Assembly: GCA_018398765.1 (NCBI GenBank)
Contig: JAHBMJ010002238.1
Location: forward strand, 7,440-42,576
DNA length: 35,137 nt
From: Chromera velia
Lineage: Eukaryota > Sar > Chromeraceae
Direction: 5' to 3'
Every line of letters starts with the position of its first letter. Within the stretch, counting starts at the first letter, position 1. The position numbers were made by a program, and so were the translations under genes. Positions 16,507-28,800 of this stretch are shown piece by piece. The notes beneath the pieces are model-generated. The model saw nothing but the letters and a program-made list of their open reading frames with translations, was not told where the DNA came from and searched no databases.

Positions 16507-17623
16507 ATGAGATGGATGCAACTGCGTAAAAATAAGTGAGCCTTCGATCGAAGCGATTGATCATTCGATGATTTTAAGTGATTTTACGGGCCGGGGTGGG
16601 GTGGGAAGTGCGAGCAGAGTTGATTGGCCGACCGGTCGTTTGTCGATCTGTCGTCTCATGAAGACAAGAAGCGATCGAGAGGAAGGAATTCGATCGTGAA
16701 TCGTCATCGAATCGTCTCCAAAAAACTCAAGCAAGGAAACGAGGGCTTGCTCGTCGCAAGCAATCAAACAATTTGAGTGACTGCCAAATGTGCTAACTGC
16801 TCTGGCTCGTTCTGCTGCGCCTAGCGAGGCCATTGAGCAGTACAACAAGAAAAAAGAGGGACAAAAATGCTTCGCCTTCTCCATTTTTTCATTCACAAGT
16901 TGTTCAAAATGCCTTCATGGTGCCAGAGGAAAGAAAGCAGAGGGAGAGACAGAGAGCGGACGAGCAGTGACTGATAAAGACCTGCCAGACATCATAGAAG
17001 AGAAACTGCACAACCAACGCACAGTGAACCCGCAGGACGTCCAGACACTCTGCGCGAGGTTCTGTGGCCTGGTGAAGCGTGTCGGGTGGCATCAAATTCG
17101 AATCAATCGAGTGAATGTGTTTCGATCGTCATAAATGGTGCATGCAGCCCTACCATTCTACAAGCGAAACGAGGGCAGGCTTCCTTGTCCGACTTTATCC
17201 CATTCGAATGACTGTTTGGTTCCTGGCAAGCGACAAAAATAAAAGTTCAACCTGGCAGCCGGGGCCGTCTCTTTTGATATGTGAGTGTACGCGCACTTCA
17301 ATCGGTCGAATATTTCAAGCGTTTCGACGCACACTTGCATGCATGCAGTGTGCTGATCTGTGGGTAGGTGTTTGGGCACACAATCAATGCATGCTCTCCC
17401 TCGCTGATGACTTTCTTGTTGGATTTCGGGTCCTTTGTCTGTCTGCGAGAAGATGGCTGAGGAGAATGGCATCATGGAGACTTTACTGCCTGTCCTTGGC
17501 GAACTCGGGATTACCGACCGACCCTTACCTGACCTTGAAGTTTTTCCGCTTAATTGTTATGTCGCCAGAGGGAAAGCGTACGAGTCAGAGGGAAAGCGCC
17601 AGGGGAATACCACATACATGCAG
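16507..17623 (+). CDS. Candidate 5' exons of the downstream TTL-like gene (or a small separate gene)
   Basis: Three phase-compatible exons can be drawn: 16507-16535 (ATG AGA TGG, donor GTGAGC, phase 2), 16927-17071 (acceptor CCAG, donor GTGAAG) and 17450-17623 (acceptor after a pyrimidine tract at 17449, donor GTAAAA). The second exon reads GKKAEGETESGRAVTDKDLP then DIIEEKLHNQRTVNPQDVQT. The third reads KMAEENGIMETLLPVLGELG then ITDRPLPDLEVFPLNCYVAR. The third ends in phase 0 without a stop and would join in frame to the exon at 19415 in the next feature, across a 1.8-kb repeat-filled intron. The peptides look like real protein but I recognise no domain. The first exon is the weakest. Confidence 0.45.
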
Positions 17624-17876
17624 GTAAAACCTGGCGGGATGGAGAGAAAAGGCTCATGGGGCGATGGCTTTTCTCTTTGCGTGAATGACTCCCATCGATT
17701 GATGACTCGCACGGACTCGCACAACACTTTTTCTGTTGTGCGTTCAACTTGTGTCAAGCACTGGTCTTGATCCGTTTTCATGTGCATGTGGCTTAACATA
17801 GATGTTTATACACACATACTCATTTACTCACTCACTCACACATATACCAAGGGCCCCCGCCCCCCCCCCCTCCCCC

Positions 17877-17880
<4 letters not shown>

Positions 17881-17910
<30 letters not shown>
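17881..17910. repeat. (GA)15 microsatellite beside a C-tract
   Basis: Thirty bases of pure AG are preceded at about 17850-17876 by a C-rich run. The flank to the right (17930-18060) turns sharply AT-rich with long T runs. Confidence 0.95.
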
Positions 17911-17911
<1 letters not shown>

Positions 17912-18357
17912 AGATCAGCACACACTCTGCTTATACACTATTAAATATATACAACGTTATTATAATATCTTGCTATATTTTTTTTTTATTTTTCTCTTAA
18001 TTTTTCTTTTTTTTTTGTGAAACTAGAATTTGTTAAAGGTTTTTTCACAGTGTGAGCAAAAACACATGCAAAGAACAAAGAAAAAATAGAAAAAACGGAA
18101 AATGAAATTAGCTTTGAATTGAAAGAGATGATTATTGATAATAAATATTTGAAAACGGTTTTTCAGGAAATAGGATTGAAGTGAAATGGGCTTAAATGAG
18201 CTTAACTTAATTTAAAGAATGCGTGGATATGCCTAGGGATATGCGATGGAAAGTTAAAAACGTATGAGGGGGGAAAAGTGAGAGTGAAAGCTTAGTAGCA
18301 CCTCTACGAAATTGATATTTAACATACCTTTTGGGATTGGTTGGTATACAATGAGAC
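17911..18357. other. AT-rich tract, no gene
   Basis: AT-rich sequence with T and A homopolymer runs, no coding potential. It is either the first large intron of the TTL-like gene or intergenic, depending on which 5' model is right. Confidence 0.5.
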
Positions 18358-18600
18358 TACGCATATAACGTCTCCATATATAAGGAGCAGATTTAGCTTA
18401 GTTTGTCCTAGTTTGTATAAGTGGTCCTTCCCTTTCAGTTTTAAACCTTTAGAGGTAAGTCTGTTTATCGATCAAATCTAATGCGGCTTACGACTGTAAA
18501 GATGATCGGACTTTTTAGGGTTTTTGTTATGCATGTTGCGTCCCCATATATAAAGAGCGGATCTGGCCTAGTCTATCAAAAGGTTCTGGTTTGTATGACT
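18358..18600. repeat. Diverged direct repeat pair around CCATATATAA
   Basis: A block at about 18358-18422 (ACGTCTCCATATATAAGGAGC ending in TAGTTTGTATAAG) recurs at about 18529-18598 (GCGTCCCCATATATAAAGAGC ending in TGGTTTGTATGAC). The two are about 170 bases apart and in the same orientation. Substitutions and a small insertion separate them. Confidence 0.6.
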
Positions 18601-18694
18601 GTAAAGAGCTAAGTAAAGTCATCAGAGAGTTAAGTAAAGAGATGCATTCCCACGCCTCGGCCTGGGAGCCTATACGTACCGATATCCCCCAAGT

Positions 18695-18985
18695 CGCCTT
18701 GGGGAGCAGCTCAGCTTTGTTGAGATCAGCCGAGAGGCTGATATATCGCACGATCACTCTATTTTTTAGGGGGGAGAGCGATGTCACCGCTTGGTTAATT
18801 CGTGGAATCAAGGTGAGTCAATATACATTTCGCCTCGGAGGGCAGCTCAGCCCGGCCCGGGGGCCCTGAGAGAGCACGTACTTGCATAAACATGCACGGT
18901 ACGTCGAGATATGCGGTTAACTTAAACCACTGCATGATGCCATATGATGCCCCCCGAGGCACTCACCCAACTGGTTGGGTGTATC
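18695..18985. repeat. Interspersed-repeat family related to 3.9-4.4 kb
   Basis: The segment 18699-18800 (GGAGCAGCTCAGCTTTGTTG, then AGCCGAGAGGC and a GGGGGGAGAGCGATGT end) matches the block at about 3900-4005. The segment 18950-18985 (CCCCGAGGCACTCACCCAAC, then TGGTTGGGTGTATC) matches about 4316-4350. A third, shorter GGCAGCTCAGC-type start occurs at about 18841. The order of the two blocks is the same at both loci. CACCCAAC-TG-GTTGGGTG at 18965-18982 forms a perfect 8-bp stem. Confidence 0.75.
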
Positions 18986-19345
18986 ACGTTACATACAGGA
19001 AACTTAACTTCATACAGGAGGCATGTATACATGCAGCTTAATTCTTTTGATTACATAGGCCGCGCGGGGCATCGCGGGGCCCCATGTGCATGCACACCGA
19101 TACGATTCACACACGAATTCGCATGCAAAGATCGGCTTAATTTTGAGTCTGACGCATCGAGCCGATCATGCTGCCGATGTGTTGTACCCAATGCCATACC
19201 TATGCCTCTTACAATCTGGGCAGCTGAAGCTTTACAGCCTATGCAGTGCATCAACTGCATGTGATGCAGTAACACGGGACATGTGAGTGCTGACCTCGGA
19301 ACAGAACAGTGCAACGCTTAGAGCAACACTGATTTGGCCACACAG

Positions 19346-21832
19346 ATGTGGTGGTCTTGGTTCGTGTTGTTTTTGCCCCCTCTCTGCTGTGTCCATGCAC
19401 AATTGGGTCCGCAGTACAGGCACTCAACCGGGCGTCATGGCGATAAACTAACTGCAATCTATCAAAGAACGCAAAAAGTGGCATTCGGTATTCGTCCCCT
19501 ATGGCCTGTTCTTCTGTTCAAGAGATGCAAAGAAGCTTACTACGATAAGTGGGAGAGGCAGATTGACAACCCGATGTCTCCTGGTGGAACGAGGAACCAG
19601 ACATTCTGGGCGTCGATGCGTTACAAGGAGCTGGAGGAGGGGATCCTGATTCCCTCTGGGTTTGCCAGGCACAAGCCTCCTCCTGAAGGGATCACCCGGG
19701 AGAATGTGTTCAGACCCGATCTGAGGAAGACAGGGCGCGTCCTTCTACAGGGCCCGGAGGCATTCCAGTCCTCTGAACGAAGCCTTGTCTTCACAGACGA
19801 CCACCACGTGTGCGATTTCTTGGCGTCAAGCAGTGGGGCTCCCTTTCCTTGTGTGGTGGGTCCGCACATGCATGCATGCACGCATGCGTGATGCTCTTTC
19901 TCGAAATTAGGTTCTTGATGCCACTTAGCCAGAGACAGTCGGTCAGTCAGTCATTCAGTCCGTCAGTCAGACGGTCAGTCACTAGCTCACTCGCTCACTC
20001 AGTCACTGAGTCACTAAGTCAGTCAGTCACTAAGTCACTCAGTCAGTCAGGCGGTCAGTCAGTGACTCACTGAGTCAGTCAGTCACTCGCTGAGTCACTC
20101 AGCCATTCAGTCAGTCAATCACTTAGTTACTCACTCAGTTGTTCGGTCGTTCAGTTTCTCAGTCACGAAGACAGGCGGGCGAGGAAACATACTGCATTCT
20201 TCTCCGTCTACCCGTCGACCTTCTTACCCGCTTTGCCGTATGCTTGTGGAAGACTACACACACTCAGCAAGATGCGGTCACGACGGGGTTCCTTCTTTGC
20301 CCAAGGTTTTTTTTCTTTCAGGCATCCGGACCTCTTTTGTTTTCTTCATGCTGTTCTGTTCTTGTCGCAAAATTTCTTCCGGTCGCTTCGTCACCAGCGG
20401 GCGTGTGTGTTCTGCATGTTGGCTGATCAATACATGTTGGTATTTCGTTTGTTCGCATGACTGCTGCAGGGGTCCTCCCGTGTTTTCTTTCTTCACTTCA
20501 TTCACAAACTCTGCGGGGACAGTTGCCCCGGACTCCCATGGACCCGCACTCTCTTCGAGGCCCTCCCTGTGCTTCGGGAGCAGTACTCGAGAGGGGAGTC
20601 CAGGGAGTGGGTGTTGAAACACAACCATCTGCACTTGGGGAAAGGGAAGTGGTTCAGGGACACACAGGGCATCCTGGATATTGTGGACAGTGGGGTGACA
20701 CCACCAATCGGTACGCACATCCGCGTCAGGGCATCTGCCTTCCTTTCGTCTCCTCTGCCTGCCACCTATTTGTGCTAAGTGTTTGTTTTCGTCTGTCTTT
20801 TGGTTCACGATATATGAAGGAGAGCAGACTGACCTCATCTGGAAGGTGCTTCCTTCGTCTCTTCGGACTTTCCAGGCCTATTCATGTAAATGCGTTCTTT
20901 GATGCTGCAGAAGAAAAGAAGAAAAAGCTCATCGAAATTCCCGAAGGAAACAAAGAAAGCGGGCAACACGGAGAGGAAGAGGAAGAGAAGGACTGGCGGA
21001 GTCTGAAGATTTTCGAAATTGGGGGCACAGAGAAGTTAATTCTTCAAGAGCTCATCAACACCGAGCAGATCGATGGACACCTCTATCATGTCCGCGCCTT
21101 CGCCCTGGTGCTCCACTTTCCGGTCCGTTCATTTGGAAGGGGTGTCCAGACTTTACATTCACCTTCTGCTTTGACTTGGTGGGAGGCTCACCGTAGTGGC
21201 GAAGGAAAACCAAAGAATTCTTTGATGCCGTTCGAGCGCTTCTGTTTTTAGCGCAAGAAAGACCGTGGAGCTTTTTTTTGTGCTCGTTCCAACTGCATGG
21301 ATTATATTTGATTCCCCTCTTTTAAGTCTTTTGAGTTCCTGTTCCCTCTCTGTTTTTGCGCAAGATGCTTGACTGGTGCTTTACACGGGGCCTTTTTTTT
21401 TCGCGTTTCGCATTCTCACCCATACCCCCTCTTCCCTGCCTGCCTGCCTGCCTGCCTCCCTCCCTCCCTCGCTCGCTGCCTACCTGCCAACAGGAACCTG
21501 TGGTGTTCTTCTTTCAGACCCCGACAGTGATCATGGCAGGTCTCCCTGTGTCAGAAGGATGCAGGAAGACAAACTCCAAACAGGTCGGGCGGGCAGTCAG
21601 GAAAGAAAACATAACAAAACAAGAAGCTGGCGGATCACAGATTCGAGGAGTGCAGATGATTGATGGGTGCCTTCAATCGTTTTGTTCGCATTGCCACACG
21701 ACAACTCCGAGTTCTGCAGGAGAGGCCTCCTGATTATGCTGTAGCTCTGTCTCTTTCTCTGTGTCTCTCGCTCTCTCTCTCCCTTATGTGTATAGGCGGG
21801 CGCGCGCGCGCGCGTGTGTGCGTGTGTGTATG

Positions 21833-21871
<39 letters not shown>

Positions 21872-24375
21872 ACATGTGCTTGGTGAAAAAGTGCAAAAGT
21901 TGTCAGGCACCTCGGTTGCCAAACCTGGCAGGCACACCACCCAGCCTCCTCCACATTTCATTGTACTACACCGCGCTCTGTCTCCGTATTCTTTTGCGTA
22001 TCCCTTAAGTGTTCTGTCTCTCTCACATGCAGTGCAAGCAGTCAACAGGAGGCGGCCACTCCCAGTACAAGAGGTGGACATTCGACGAGTTGTTCGACGA
22101 GCACGAGTACCCAGACGGACACAGACACGCCACGCAGATCAGGGCATCCATGGAAGCATCCATCGTCCATGCTGTCAATGCTGTGAGTTTGTTTTTTCTT
22201 GCTGTGAGTCCATCCATTCAATCAATGAACCCTCCATGTAACCGGGGAGTCACAAATACCTCTACGCTGACACCACAAATTGTATTTGGAGAAGGAAGGA
22301 TGGCACTTGAGGTCTCATGACGTCGCCCAAGTGTGCGTTTGTCTTCCCATCAGGTCGAGAGACGGTCTGAACGCGTCGCTGCAAAGTCACGACAATGAAA
22401 TTCACAGGCAGAAAGCACTGCAGTCCTGACAGCAAAACGCTGTGCATGGTTGAAGATACACGTGCAAGACTGTGTGTATCTCTTTGAGCGTGCATACAAA
22501 TGCATGCAGGTGAGTGGCTACTACAACGAGTTCTTCACAGCAGGGGGAGGCAAGGAGGCATCTGCCAGGCGGTGGGGGGTTTGGACTTTTGACTTTCTTA
22601 TTCAGAAGTGAGTGGATGAGTGATTGGAAGGAAAAGAGAGATAGGCAACCTGAAGAAACGAAGCAAAGTGTGCAGTCCGAAGAGAAAGATGTGCAAGTGG
22701 ATAGAGAAAGGAATAGAAACCAAAAAAGAGGCACGGAGGCCTTGAGTGCCCAAGGATGATCGAGTGAACTTGAAGCCGGGGGAGTGTAAGGGGGGCAGTT
22801 GGAGAGTGCCTGGGGGAATGCGTGCGTCAGAGAACGGATAGGTGTGCGGAGGAAGCAGCGTTGTGCCCAGAGAGTCTCTTCATATAAGTCGGATTGATGA
22901 AGTGAGCCACCCTTCTCTTTCTGCCCCCATCTGTAAACGTGACAAAATGTTGACTTACACTGCAGGGACACTTTCATTCCGAAGCTCGTTGACCTCTCGC
23001 AAATTCAGCACGGGTAAGAACAAACCTTGAGGGTGGGGGGGTAAGAGATGGAGAGTCGAAAAGAAATGTAAATCAAATTCATATATGAGAGAGAGTGACA
23101 GGGAGAGAGAGAGGGCAGAAAAAGTGAATTGAGTAGGGGAAACCGATTGCGTGCAGAGCATCATTCACAAGACCAAAATCCGATGTGACGCTGTGCATGT
23201 GGAGTGTCTACGTGCATGCAAATACTGAGTTGGAGACGTGCATGAATGCAGAGAAAAGAGACTGAGTCAGAGGTAGGTCCGCCAATGTCGTTCGTATATG
23301 TTTGTGTCTCTCAGTGAATGTGTGTGCAAGGGTCAACATTTCATCATGCAATCTCTTTGTGCAGGTGGGGCAAAGCATACAAAGAAACAACAGAGGAAGA
23401 GGGAGGGGGGAAAGGGGGCTACCATGAATTCTTTGATGACTGGTCAGGCAGACCTTTCCATGCACGAGAATGCAACCTTGAGACAGTCAGACGGCCTCCA
23501 TCAAATCTGAAGAAACTGTACGCTCGATCAGTGCACCTCTCTGCCTGCACCCCCAATCCCTCCCTCCATTCCCTCTCCGTTCTCGTCCCTCACTTTCAAC
23601 AAAGAATGCTCTCTCGCGTTTTTGCGGCAGCTGCCTGAGAGCCGCAACTTATTCACGCACTTTCAATTATACGTCCGTTTCGCACGAAGTGGCGTACTCC
23701 TCTCTGCTGCATTCCACTCAACCAGTACGGTGACGCTTCATTTCCGTGTCTTCTATGTTGATCTCATGCAGGTGGGCTCTTTCCCATTTCCGGATTTGGG
23801 AGGGCATCCTCAAAATCATGGGGATGGGCAACGGAGAGGACCCCACGAGTGCCCGTCTCCAGAAACGGCTGTCTGACCTTGGAGTGCCCCCCGAGTTGGC
23901 CAGGTACGAGTGCTGGATGGAGAGGGCACAGGGGACGAACCACATGCCCGTGTGGCCACCCGACGGAGACGCCTCCTCTCGTTGGTTTTCTGCCTGGAAG
24001 GACGGAGGCTCGTTTCTGCACGCAGGGACGGGAGCGTCTGCGTTGAGAGAGGCTCTAGAGGCGTCTGGAGATTCTTCGAACAGACTGAGGTGGCCTCAGG
24101 GGTCGGACAGGAAGGTGTTGCAGGAGAAGTTGAAGGAGAGGGGTCAACAACAAATTTTGAGGGAATGGATTCGGGCAAAAGAGGAGGCAGGGGGATTTGA
24201 GGCGCTTTTGACAAAATTAGAGCGACAGGGGGGGTGGAAGTCACAAGGGGAAGAGGCAGACGATGAAGTCAAGAAGGCCGGGTTAGAAGAACAGGGGACG
24301 ACGAGCAGCTTTTTGAAGGATCCAAGTGAAGACGGGTCTGAGTCTGAGGCTGGGGATGTTATCATGATCTCTTAA
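19346..24375 (+). CDS. Divergent tubulin-tyrosine-ligase-like (ATP-grasp) protein, 9 exons in this model
   Basis: Exons: 19346-19855 (or from 19415 if joined to upstream exons), 20470-20710, 20911-21122, 21494-21583, 22033-22182, 22510-22607, 22966-23013, 23365-23517, 23772-24375; phases agree (701 residues from 19346, about 794 with upstream exons). TTL family members ligate amino acids to tubulin or other proteins using ATP. Similarities seen: EWVLKHNHLHLGKGKW (like the ATP-binding K-P-GKG segment), LILQELI..IDGHLYHVRAF (like the QKYI..G-KFD-R-Y segment), VVFFFQTPTVIMA (next strand), RWTFDELFDE, and RRWGVWTFDFLIQKDTFIPK. The usual Glu-x-Asn after the last strand appears replaced (KLVDLSQIQHG), so ligase activity is doubtful. 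The C-terminal 200 residues are hydrophilic and unrecognised. From the ATG at 19346 the protein would begin with a hydrophobic MWWSWFVLFLPPLCCVHA. That stretch also looks like a polypyrimidine tract before the acceptor at 19414. Confidence 0.6.
19936..20165. repeat. Tetranucleotide (GTCA/CTCA)n tract in an intron of the TTL-like gene
   Basis: About 230 bases are built from AGTC, TCAC and TCAG units in the sense strand, interrupted but strongly periodic. It lies in the intron between the exons ending at 19855 and starting at 20470. Confidence 0.9.
21748..21869. repeat. CT, GC and GT compound microsatellite in an intron of the TTL-like gene
   Basis: A CT-rich run (to about 21783) is followed by (GC)n at about 21797-21812 and (GT)n to 21869. 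It lies in the intron between the exons ending at 21583 and starting at 22033. A CCTG/CCTC run at about 21437-21480 precedes the acceptor at 21493. Confidence 0.9.
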
Positions 24376-24461
24376 CTTGACAAACAAAATTATCACGAGT
24401 GCGGGTGGCTTTCAGCAAGCCTCCACACGGCTCATTGCGAAGAAAGCAGTCAGTCTGTTTG

Positions 24462-24467
24462 AATAAA
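24462..24467 (+). promoter_or_regulatory. Candidate polyadenylation signal
   Basis: AATAAA lies 87 bases after the TAA stop of the TTL-like gene. Alveolates do not rely strictly on this hexamer, so it is only a candidate. Confidence 0.35.
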
Positions 24468-24479
24468 GAAGCAAGATAT

Positions 24480-25809
24480 CAGGAAATCCTAAATGGAGGG
24501 AGCAAAGACAGTGGCCATGGCCCGCTCGGCTGCCCCGAATGTAGATTGTAGAACATGGAAAAGTTCAAGGTTGTTAAGAAGAGCGGCTCTCTCGGAGGGC
24601 TCTTAAGCAAGGCATACAAATAAAACGTATAGTTACTAGTTACCTGTTAATAGTATGACCCTGTTCAATAAAAACAAAATGTACAGTATTAAACTGCTGC
24701 AATAACAGTTTCTGTCATAAAAAAACTTATCTGGATATGAAATGAATCACATGAATTATACAGTAAAGAACATACAGTTTTACATGCATGTAAAAACAAG
24801 ATTATATAGACAATTGCCTAGACAATTGCTATATCAGCTAGTGCCAGAGGCTCATTATCAATGATTCATCATCATAATCACCATTCCATAGTCACTATTA
24901 CTTTTTTATAAACTTAGAAGTGATTAAAAGCTAGCTCAAAAGTAAAAAGTCTTTAAAAAGAGATTTTTAGTCTGTGAAACTGAGAAATGAAACTCACACT
25001 ATTACATTATTAAAATTATACGGATCTCGGAATATTAAAACAAATTCAGTTTCAAGTTGAATGACTTTCAATGTAAGTTTATACATACTGATCAAATATG
25101 TAAATTTAGATAAATTACTTAGTAAAACTTACGTACATCCATTGTATTTGAAATGTTAATTCATATAGAAATAAGAAATTCTACTAGTAATTTTCCAAAA
25201 AAACATTAACTCAGTCTAGAACCCAGAGGTGTGACATATATGAACAAGCTCACTGACAGTGTATTTATTATACAAACTCATACTTTATAACTCTAATTTC
25301 TAGTCTAATTTAATCAAGAATGCATGTACTCAAAATGTTTGCTTAGACTTTTGCACACATTGATCAGCCTCAAACCTGAAAACATACACCTAGACATACA
25401 CCACCAATCCAATTCACCCGACACCTGGCAGACCTAATGGCAGACTCCGACGTCACTTCTGTTTTCTCATCCCCAGAACCCTAGTGATCGACTAGGTGAT
25501 CGAGAACCACTCTATCGAAGAAGAAATAGATCCTCTTCGCACAGCAGAAGGCTTCCCTCCGTGCTACTAGTCAGTAGCAGGCCTCGCCAGCAGACACAAA
25601 GATACCAACGCCCATAACAAAACACATGCAAAGAATTACCGACCTCCGTGCTCACCATGCAGAAAAACCATCGCTTACCCTTATTCTCTCTACCGGTCAC
25701 TCAAGAGACCCATTTCAACCCCCATCCCTGACAGCATGCACTTGCAAGCCTGTACGTGTACGAATTAAGTCAACGAGAGATGCCTATCAACAAGAACGAT
25801 CTCACCCCC
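24480..25809. other. AT-rich intergenic spacer between convergent genes
   Basis: No gene recognised. From about 24600 to 25340 the sequence is strongly AT-rich with frequent stops in all frames. It then returns to mixed composition up to the stop codon of the minus-strand gene at 25810. The spacer lies between two 3' ends. Confidence 0.55.
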
Positions 25810-28800
25810 TCACCCGCTGCTAGGCCGACAAGGGAGCCTCTCATTAATTTCCCTCTCTTCTGATCGACTGTCGTGACTAATCCTCCCACGGCATATCTGT
25901 GTCTCTCTTTCTCCAACCTGCCCATAGCCCTTGCTGTGTTCTCGCACTGCCTCTCTTGTGTTTTCACATTCCCTATTGATCCCACCAACAAGCCTTCGGT
26001 ATACCCCTTGTCGAAACGGAAACTTGCGGACTCCCACTGAAACGAACTTCCAAAGAATGAAACCCGACAAGAACACAAAGCAAATGAAAAAAGACGCCAA
26101 TTGAATCTCTGCATCCCCACCAAACACGACAGGGAGCAGATGAGTTTTCACGAGTACTTCCACAAACTTCTGGAAACGGAAAATCACGAAGAAAAGAATC
26201 ACCATCTCACAAACGATGCAAAAGAGCACAAGAATGTATCGGTGCAAGTGCGAGTGGAAGGACCCGGGGTTGACGAGAAGAACCTGCAGACGTGGGAAAA
26301 GGAAATCGCAGAGAAAAGTGAAGGCGGGGAGATTCTGTGATGCAAAAAATGAAAAGCCGGCCGGTGTCGCGGCTCATTGCCAAGCTGTTCGCAAGATCCA
26401 GCGACTTCAAAAAAGAAAAAACGAAGGAGAGACTGCCGATCGATCGATGCTTATAATCAAAGAGCTAAGACCACCACACACACTGCCTGACCTGCATGAT
26501 CGGGATATTCATCAGGATGACAGGAGAGAGGACGAGAACGACCCAGGAGCTTATCCGAGACTTGGAAATCACCCAGAAAAACGGATAAACATACGGCATG
26601 TTCCAAGAGGCTGGACCTGCGTTTTTGCAGAGCCTCCAGATGGGAACTCCCCATGAGGTTTCCGGTTTTGTGAAACTGCCGGAAGGATCCCACAAATGTG
26701 TGTTCAGCGAACGGAAGAGGCTTTCCTCGAAAAAATCTCGGGTCAGATCGCTGCATTTAACACGCGGTTTCTGCTCGTTTCTAGGCTTTGGAAAAAAGAC
26801 GGGTGTCTTTCGTGTGTCAGAGGGGTGAGGAGTCGAATGATCAGATGGTTCGTTTTGCGGAGTCAGGTAGACGGCAACAAACGGGCCAAAGTCGATGCTG
26901 GAGACGAAATCGGATTCATTGAAGTCTCGGAAGTCCATCCTCTCCCCTGTGTAATTGGCTGCCTTGTCGCCTTCAAAGACACTTTGGGACAGTCTGCCTT
27001 TCGGAAGTGTACATGGAAAGGCTTCAAGTGCACTCCGATCTGTGCAAGTGACCTGCAACGGAGCTGAGAGGGAGCTGGAAGGGTATCGAATGGAGACGGG
27101 CTGCGGCAGTCTGGGGCCTCTAGCGAGAAGGGTTACAGAAACGAGGCAGACAAGGGAAAGGCCAAGTGTCCCAGTGAGAAGAACTCGTGCCCTCTCGAGA
27201 CGGGGGGAGGCGTGGAATGAATGACGACAGTAAAACCAAGATGTGCAACAGCACCGAACCAACCGCTCTAGGCAACCCCCCAACTTGCGGCAGCATCTGC
27301 TGCAGCAACGCACGACCCGTCTTCCCTCATTTCTATGCCCACTTCTCTGACCCCCCCCGGACCCCCAAAGAAAGGAAAGCTCCTCAGAGGTGGATTCTTC
27401 AAAGCGAAGACGCGTGCATCCAACCCCACGCTCTGAAAGAAAGCCTGTAGAGGCGAACTCCATTTCGCTTGCTGCTTCATTCTCAATTGCCTCAGGCAAC
27501 CCCACAACGCTTCCCTCTTTTGCCTCCCCCCACCTTTCCGTTCCCCCCGCGCCCCTCCCATAATATCCAAGTATCGCCTCTGCCTCTTTTCGAGAAAACC
27601 CTCGGGGTAGCAGACGTCGAACAAACGATGGAAAGGTAGCTGGCACGGCCACAGAAGCAAAAATAAGCACCCATGAACGTTCATATACTGAATGGGCAGT
27701 GCCAGCAAAAAGTGGCAGCACCAAACCAGCAGCCAAAGATACGGGACTAAGCCAAGCAATGATGGTACTGGTGCGGGTTCCTGGAGCGAAAAAAAGGTTC
27801 ACAATTTGGCAGAGAGACGCAATCACTAAGGCACTGAGCGTAGCAAACTTTTCAACCGGGCCTAGAGCAGTGGGTAACCCACCTAGAGAAGTGTGTAAGG
27901 CATACCAGGGAATCAGGGAAACGCCACAGCAGACCAGGGAAGAGAAAAAAGTAGTGAAGGGCATGTCATCAAAATAAAGGGTCAGCCCTCTTCCCCGACC
28001 ACAGCAAAAACGGGAGGAATCAGACTGCCCAGGAGTCGCAGCCGATCCGGGTGGGGTGGGGAGTTTCGCAGCATCTGAATGCGAAGCTGCATTTGGTGCT
28101 GGAGGACACGGAAACTCCAGGCTAAGCAAGTAGAAACGTTGCTGCGGTTTCTCTCTTCGCACAGACTCTTTTAAATCTTTTGATGCGCTCTCACCCCTCC
28201 TCTCTTCAACCGCCTTTCCGTCTTCTTTTTCGTCTTTACACCCTTCTCCATTCATGCTGTCCTCTCTTTCGAGCGTAAAGTGGTCAATGACTCCAGCACC
28301 CTCTGACTGCCCTGAGTCCGAGGGAACAGATGGCGGAATCTCGTTTCCTTTCTCAGCCGTTTCCAAGCGACGGAAGAAACGGGCAACACTTGATGTGTGA
28401 GAGCGGTTTGATTCGAGGCCCCTTCCACTCTCCAGACGAACAACAGGACCACCCACCCCTCCCACCGAGTCATCTCGAAACTCCCGCAAACGGCAGCTGG
28501 CCTCGTCGGCTTCGTCCTCATTAGGCGGTGCAGAGATCAGCTGAGGGGGCCGCGAAGCCTGAAGCAGAGTTGTTGGAGAGACGTGTCTCTCTGGCTGCGG
28601 CGCTCTGCCCTCGGAGACCTTGCCCCCTCTAGGAACGCGACGGCGAAGACAGAGGAAGGAGGTGATGATAGCGAAGAGCACAGTGAGAGAGCCAAGAAAG
28701 ACGAAAAACGTAGTCAGAGAGCCGTCTGATGGTACGGCATTTGCGGCCAATGCCTCTCCGTCGCTGACACTGCTTGACTCTGCAGGGGAAAAGTGAGAGT

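Noticed and set aside
26598-27224. Plus-strand frames opposite the minus-strand membrane gene (also at 26.1-26.6, 28.8-29.4 and 30.0-30.7 kb)
   Set aside because: They are antisense shadows of exons with clear protein features on the minus strand.
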